Origin: Methanolinea sp.
GTDB lineage: Archaea; Halobacteriota; Methanomicrobia; Methanomicrobiales; Methanospirillaceae
Length of the DNA: 64,000 nt
Reading direction: 5' to 3'
Assembly: GCA_024518585.1 (NCBI GenBank)
Contig: JANIHI010000013.1
Location: forward strand, 1-64,000
Shown here: positions 61,330-64,000 of the stretch, piece after piece
Layout of the letters: every line of letters begins with the position of its first letter
Numbering within the stretch: position 1 is the stretch's first letter
Translations under genes and position numbers: made by a program
The notes under the pieces: generated by a model
Seen by the model: the letters and a program-made list of their open reading frames with translations, nothing else
Databases searched by the model: none
Told to the model about the DNA's origin: nothing

Positions 61330-62217
61330 TTGGTGACCTTTATATTGGACATTCTGCACGCAACAGGCGCCCTCGCGGGGCTTGCAATAGGCGACGCTTT
61401 GGGTGCGCCTTTTGAGGGAGGGCCACCCCCGGGACGTCCCGTCCGCACCTTTTACGCCGGGGGGAGAAATCCACGGAAAGCCGGGGAATTCACTGACGAT
61501 ACGTTACAGGCTCTTGCCCTTGCCGAGTCGCTTGCGGCATGCCGGGGGTATTGTCCCGAGGACTTCATAGCCCGGATGGCGAGGGACTACGCACTTCACC
61601 GCGAGTGGTACGGCCCGACATCGTCGGCTTTCCTATCCCTCGTGGAGGGAGGCTCCGGGCTGTACGAGAGTGCTGCCCTGGTCCATGAAAGGATGGGTGG
61701 GAGCAGGAGCAACGGCTGCGTGATGCGTGGTCCCCCGATTGGCATCTTCTATTCAGGGCCGGAGGTAGAGGCCGTCTCCCTTGCATGTGCCGCACTCACG
61801 CATGCAGACCCGGTCGCCGGCGCCTGTTCTGCCTTCGTCAACAGGATGGTGAGTGATATGTGCCGCGGGAGTCCCCGGGAAAAAGCGTACCGGAGGGCAT
61901 GTACGCGGTGCAGGAACCGCGAGGTCGCATCCTGCCTGGGAGAGTACCGGGCATTTTCTCCCGTCCCCGGCATCGATGCACTCGAGGCGACCCATGCTGC
62001 CCTCTCCGTTTTCATGCAGGCGGCGCGGTTCGATGACTGCGTCGTTGCTGCCGTGGGTCTGGGTGGGGACTCTGACACTGTCGCGGCTATCGCCGGGGCC
62101 CTCGCCGGGGCACTCCACGGCACTGCCCGGATTCCCCGGGAATGGCTGACAGGACTCCCCGCCGGGGAAAGGGTCTTTTCTGCCGCCTGGGCCCTCTGGG
62201 CAGCCGCAAAAGAGTGA
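61330..62217 (+). CDS. ADP-ribosylglycohydrolase family protein
   Basis: The family removes ADP-ribose from proteins or small molecules. The 295-residue protein shows the N-terminal ALAGLAIGDALGAPFEG, the metal-binding GEFTDDTLQALALAESLA and a late GLGGDSDTVAAIAGALAGAL. These are the paired acidic metal sites. SNGCVMRGPPIGIF is also typical. GTG 61330 is given, but TATATAGTTTATT at about 61319-61329 is too close to it. An in-frame TTG at 61342 (M-DILHATGALAG) is the more likely, leaderless, start. A Cys-rich loop (RRACTRCRNREVASC) is unusual. Confidence 0.87.
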   Translation: MVTFILDILHATGALAGLAIGDALGAPFEGGPPPGRPVRTFYAGGRNPRKAGEFTDDTLQALALAESLAACRGYCPEDFIARMARDYALHREWYGPTSSAFLSLVEGGSGLYESAALVHERMGGSRSNGCVMRGPPIGIFYSGPEVEAVSLACAALTHADPVAGACSAFVNRMVSDMCRGSPREKAYRRACTRCRNREVASCLGEYRAFSPVPGIDALEATHAALSVFMQAARFDDCVVAAVGLGGDSDTVAAIAGALAGALHGTARIPREWLTGLPAGERVFSAAWALWAAAKE

Positions 62218-62224
62218 TCGGTGT

Positions 62225-62686
62225 TCAGGCGGGCCGGAGTTCCACGAGCTGGAGGACCCTCCCCTTTTCACACGGCCCGGGAGCACTGCCGATGATTTCT
62301 GCCACCACGTATTTCTCTCCCAGGATTGCACCATCAGGGTTACAGAGGGGGAAGTTATCGCAGGATGTCCGCGAGCAGGGGGAGTCAAACGTGATGCGGC
62401 TGTTTCTGATTGCCATGTCGGCGCTGATCAGGGCACGGAAAGGGGACTCCACAACCTCGATGGCACAGGCATCGGTAAGGTGCACCGTGCAGGAATGGTG
62501 TGTCTTCCTGACGCCGATGATGCGGTACCTCCGCCCGGGCTTGAGGTTATGGCAGGCCTTCTTCACGCTGCACCCCTCGCACTCAGGATTTGGTCCCTCG
62601 TAGATGAACTCGAGCCCGACGCGGGCAATCTCACTCCCGATAAGGGTAACCTTGGGCTTTGCCTCTGCCACTTTCTCACTCTTCAT
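62225..62686 (-). CDS. UPF0179 family protein
   Basis: A 153-residue archaeal protein with many cysteines: NPECEGCSVKKACHNLKPGR, then HHSCTVHLTDACAIEV and SPCSRTSCDNFPLCNPDG. These patterns define UPF0179. The Cys spacing suggests one or more iron-sulfur clusters or zinc sites, function unknown. It follows egsA with an 11-bp overlap and is likely cotranscribed. Confidence 0.88.
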   Translation of the reverse strand: MKSEKVAEAKPKVTLIGSEIARVGLEFIYEGPNPECEGCSVKKACHNLKPGRRYRIIGVRKTHHSCTVHLTDACAIEVVESPFRALISADMAIRNSRITFDSPCSRTSCDNFPLCNPDGAILGEKYVVAEIIGSAPGPCEKGRVLQLVELRPA

Positions 62687-63755
62687 ACAGCATCTTCACC
62701 AGTTTTGTCGCAGATTCCCGCGTCAGGCCCATGTCGAGGATGGTAAACCGCTCTGGGCGGATCGTGCGTGCAGCCAGGAGCGCCTCTACCGCGACCCCGT
62801 CATCGATCCCGAGTTCAGCGGGCGTGGTGGGGGCCCCGATCGCCCGGAGCGCAGCCCGTATACCCCTCCAGTCTCCCCCGTGCAGGTACATCACCATGAT
62901 CGTGCCGATCCCGCATGCCTCGCCATGGAGAACTTTACCCGGGGCAAGTCTCTCCAGAGCGTGCCCGAACTTGTGTTCCCCTCCCGACGCCGGCCGCGAG
63001 GAGCCCGCGATGCTCATGGCCACGCCGGAGGAGACGAGAGCCTTTGTGACCATCCAGGCTGATTCCTCGCTGTGAGGTTTGATACTCTGGGCGTTCTTCA
63101 TCAGGAGCTCTGCTGTCATGCGGGAAAGGGCAATTGCATACTCGCTCACCACCTCGTGTTTCAGCCTGTTCGCAAGTTCCCAGTCGAGGACTGCCGTCGA
63201 GTTGGAGATGACGTCAGCGCACCCGGCGGCAAGGAGCCGGTGGGGTGCGGCAGCGATCACGCCCGTGTCTGCCACGATACCCATGGGCGGGTGTGCCTCG
63301 AGGGACGCGTTCCCGTCTCCCATCGGGACGGATGCCCTCGCTGACGCGATACCATCGTGGGAGGCTGCCGTCGGGACCGAGAGAAACGGGCAGTCAAGGT
63401 TGTAGGAGACGATCTTCGCACAGTCAATGACCCGGCCTCCCCCCACCCCCACCAGGAAGTCGGCACCCTGGGAAGCCTCTTCCGCCCGGGCAATCGTCTC
63501 CATGCTGATCGTTCCGACGGTGAACGTGGAGACCGAGTACGTCTCCCCGAGGAGGGAGACCACGCGGTCACCGGCAAAGGATCTCGTGCTCGTCCCATAC
63601 AATACCATGGCCCGTTCCCCGAAGCAGAGGTCAGCGCAGACCTCGGGGACCTGGAAAAGGACGTCGTGCCCGATGACAACGTCCCGGGGGAGCTGCATCC
63701 ACCGGGATTTGTCAAAGCCCTTGGTTTTAAGTACTTTTATCGGGTCTGCGCTCAT
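62676..63755 (-). CDS. egsA: NAD(P)-dependent glycerol-1-phosphate dehydrogenase
   Basis: It makes sn-glycerol-1-phosphate, the backbone of all archaeal membrane lipids. The 359-residue protein has the nucleotide loop VGVGGGRVIDCAKI (about 102-115). FLSVPTAASHDGIASARASV and the zinc residues in GCADVISNSTAVLDW, GGEHKFGHALE and LHGEACGIGTI follow. The start at 63755 leaves only 12 bases to the divergent DUF63 start at 63768, so promoters of both genes must lie inside the neighbouring coding sequences. It complements the geranylgeranyl reductase at 52882. Confidence 0.95.
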   Translation of the reverse strand: MSADPIKVLKTKGFDKSRWMQLPRDVVIGHDVLFQVPEVCADLCFGERAMVLYGTSTRSFAGDRVVSLLGETYSVSTFTVGTISMETIARAEEASQGADFLVGVGGGRVIDCAKIVSYNLDCPFLSVPTAASHDGIASARASVPMGDGNASLEAHPPMGIVADTGVIAAAPHRLLAAGCADVISNSTAVLDWELANRLKHEVVSEYAIALSRMTAELLMKNAQSIKPHSEESAWMVTKALVSSGVAMSIAGSSRPASGGEHKFGHALERLAPGKVLHGEACGIGTIMVMYLHGGDWRGIRAALRAIGAPTTPAELGIDDGVAVEALLAARTIRPERFTILDMGLTRESATKLVKMLYEE

Positions 63756-63767
63756 ATATACCCCGAA

Positions 63768-64000
63768 ATGATTGGGGAGTTCATAGAGAAATACTACATC
63801 GATCCGATACGGTATGGACAGCCATACAATGTCGTGGATACGACAACCTATGCGATCGTTCTCATCATCTCCCTATTTATGATTTATCGCTGGCTCTCCC
63901 GGTCTCCCACAGTCCGCATCGACCGTGACTTTGTCCTTTGCACCCTCCCGTTCGTGGTCATGGGTGGACTCCTCCGGGTGGTGGAAGATACCGGGATAGT
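63768..64000 (+). CDS. DUF63 family archaeal membrane protein (5' part; runs off the window)
   Basis: The first 77 codons are present. MIGEFIEKYYIDPIRYGQPY precedes a first hydrophobic helix (NVVDTTTYAIVLIISLFMIY). A second segment, DRDFVLCTLPFVVMGGLLRV with VEDTG after it, matches the start of DUF63 proteins. These are multi-pass membrane proteins of unknown function. The gene is cut by the window end. Its likely TATA (ACTTTTATCGG, about 63732-63742) lies within egsA. Confidence 0.78.
   Translation, partial: MIGEFIEKYYIDPIRYGQPYNVVDTTTYAIVLIISLFMIYRWLSRSPTVRIDRDFVLCTLPFVVMGGLLRVVEDTGI

Noticed and set aside
1-64000. CRISPR array, Cas genes, toxin-antitoxin or restriction systems
   Set aside because: No regularly spaced short direct repeats, cas genes or recognisable restriction/toxin families were seen. 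The only dispersed repeats are the IS ends and the 26-bp pair.

Overview
The window is a chromosomal segment of a methanogenic euryarchaeon, most likely of the order Methanomicrobiales. This is inferred from gene content. There is the archaeal information-processing block (PriS, Gins51, L44e, S27e, aIF2-alpha, Nop10, PAC2, EndoQ, Elp3), archaeal lipid enzymes (glycerol-1-phosphate dehydrogenase, geranylgeranyl reductase with its ferredoxin), the bifunctional FBP aldolase/phosphatase, LSm, Cdc48, and a YcaO-TfuA pair of the kind that thioamidates methyl-coenzyme M reductase. Promoters are archaeal TATA boxes and several mRNAs look leaderless. The species cannot be resolved from the sequence alone.

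Layout. 264-2925 (minus): DUF5806, mobB (with a MoaE-like tail) and glmM in one operon. 2982-8031: a 5-kb accessory island. It is bounded by two inverted copies of a 26-bp sequence (24 of 26 identical) and holds a receiver-PAS-PAS regulator, ISL3-type insertion sequence debris, two non-autonomous 221-222 bp derivatives of that IS, decayed coding sequence and an intact XerA-type tyrosine recombinase. 8213-23055: a Clp1-type polynucleotide kinase, threonine dehydratase, sugar epimerases, and a surface-protein block (cache lipoprotein, beta-propeller, TPR and PEGA proteins), then tRNA-Gln and a DMT-type transporter. 23.4-28.3 kb: poorly characterised methanogen proteins, including a membrane-anchored double winged-helix regulator beside a small secreted repeat protein. 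28.6-35.5 kb: folate ligase, SerS, Cdc48-Hsp20, FBP aldolase/phosphatase, LSm and a Cys-rich winged-helix protein. 35.6-35.8 kb: another IS end and a 130-bp element with terminal inverted repeats. 35.9-42.5 kb: ThiC on the minus strand, then a plus-strand run of NrdG, a UPF0200 kinase, a TIM-barrel isomerase, RNase Z and a RecJ-like DHH protein. 42.7-49.9 kb: small conserved archaeal proteins, SPFH/NfeD, YIP1, DUF89, tRNA-Pro, roadblock plus receiver, and TfuA/YcaO. 50-54.2 kb: M50 protease, RNase HII, TrkA, geranylgeranyl reductase and ferredoxin. 54.3-61.3 kb: a ten-gene minus-strand replication/translation operon. 61.3-64 kb: ADP-ribosylglycohydrolase, UPF0179, EgsA and the start of a DUF63 membrane protein.

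How the parts fit. Much of the window is housekeeping packed in operons with 4-bp ATGA start/stop overlaps. The novelty is concentrated in the 3-8 kb island and the 35.6 kb intergenic region. There, IS ends with a conserved, foldable GC-rich leader persist without a transposase, and a recombinase gene sits next to one of a pair of inverted, Xer-site-like repeats.
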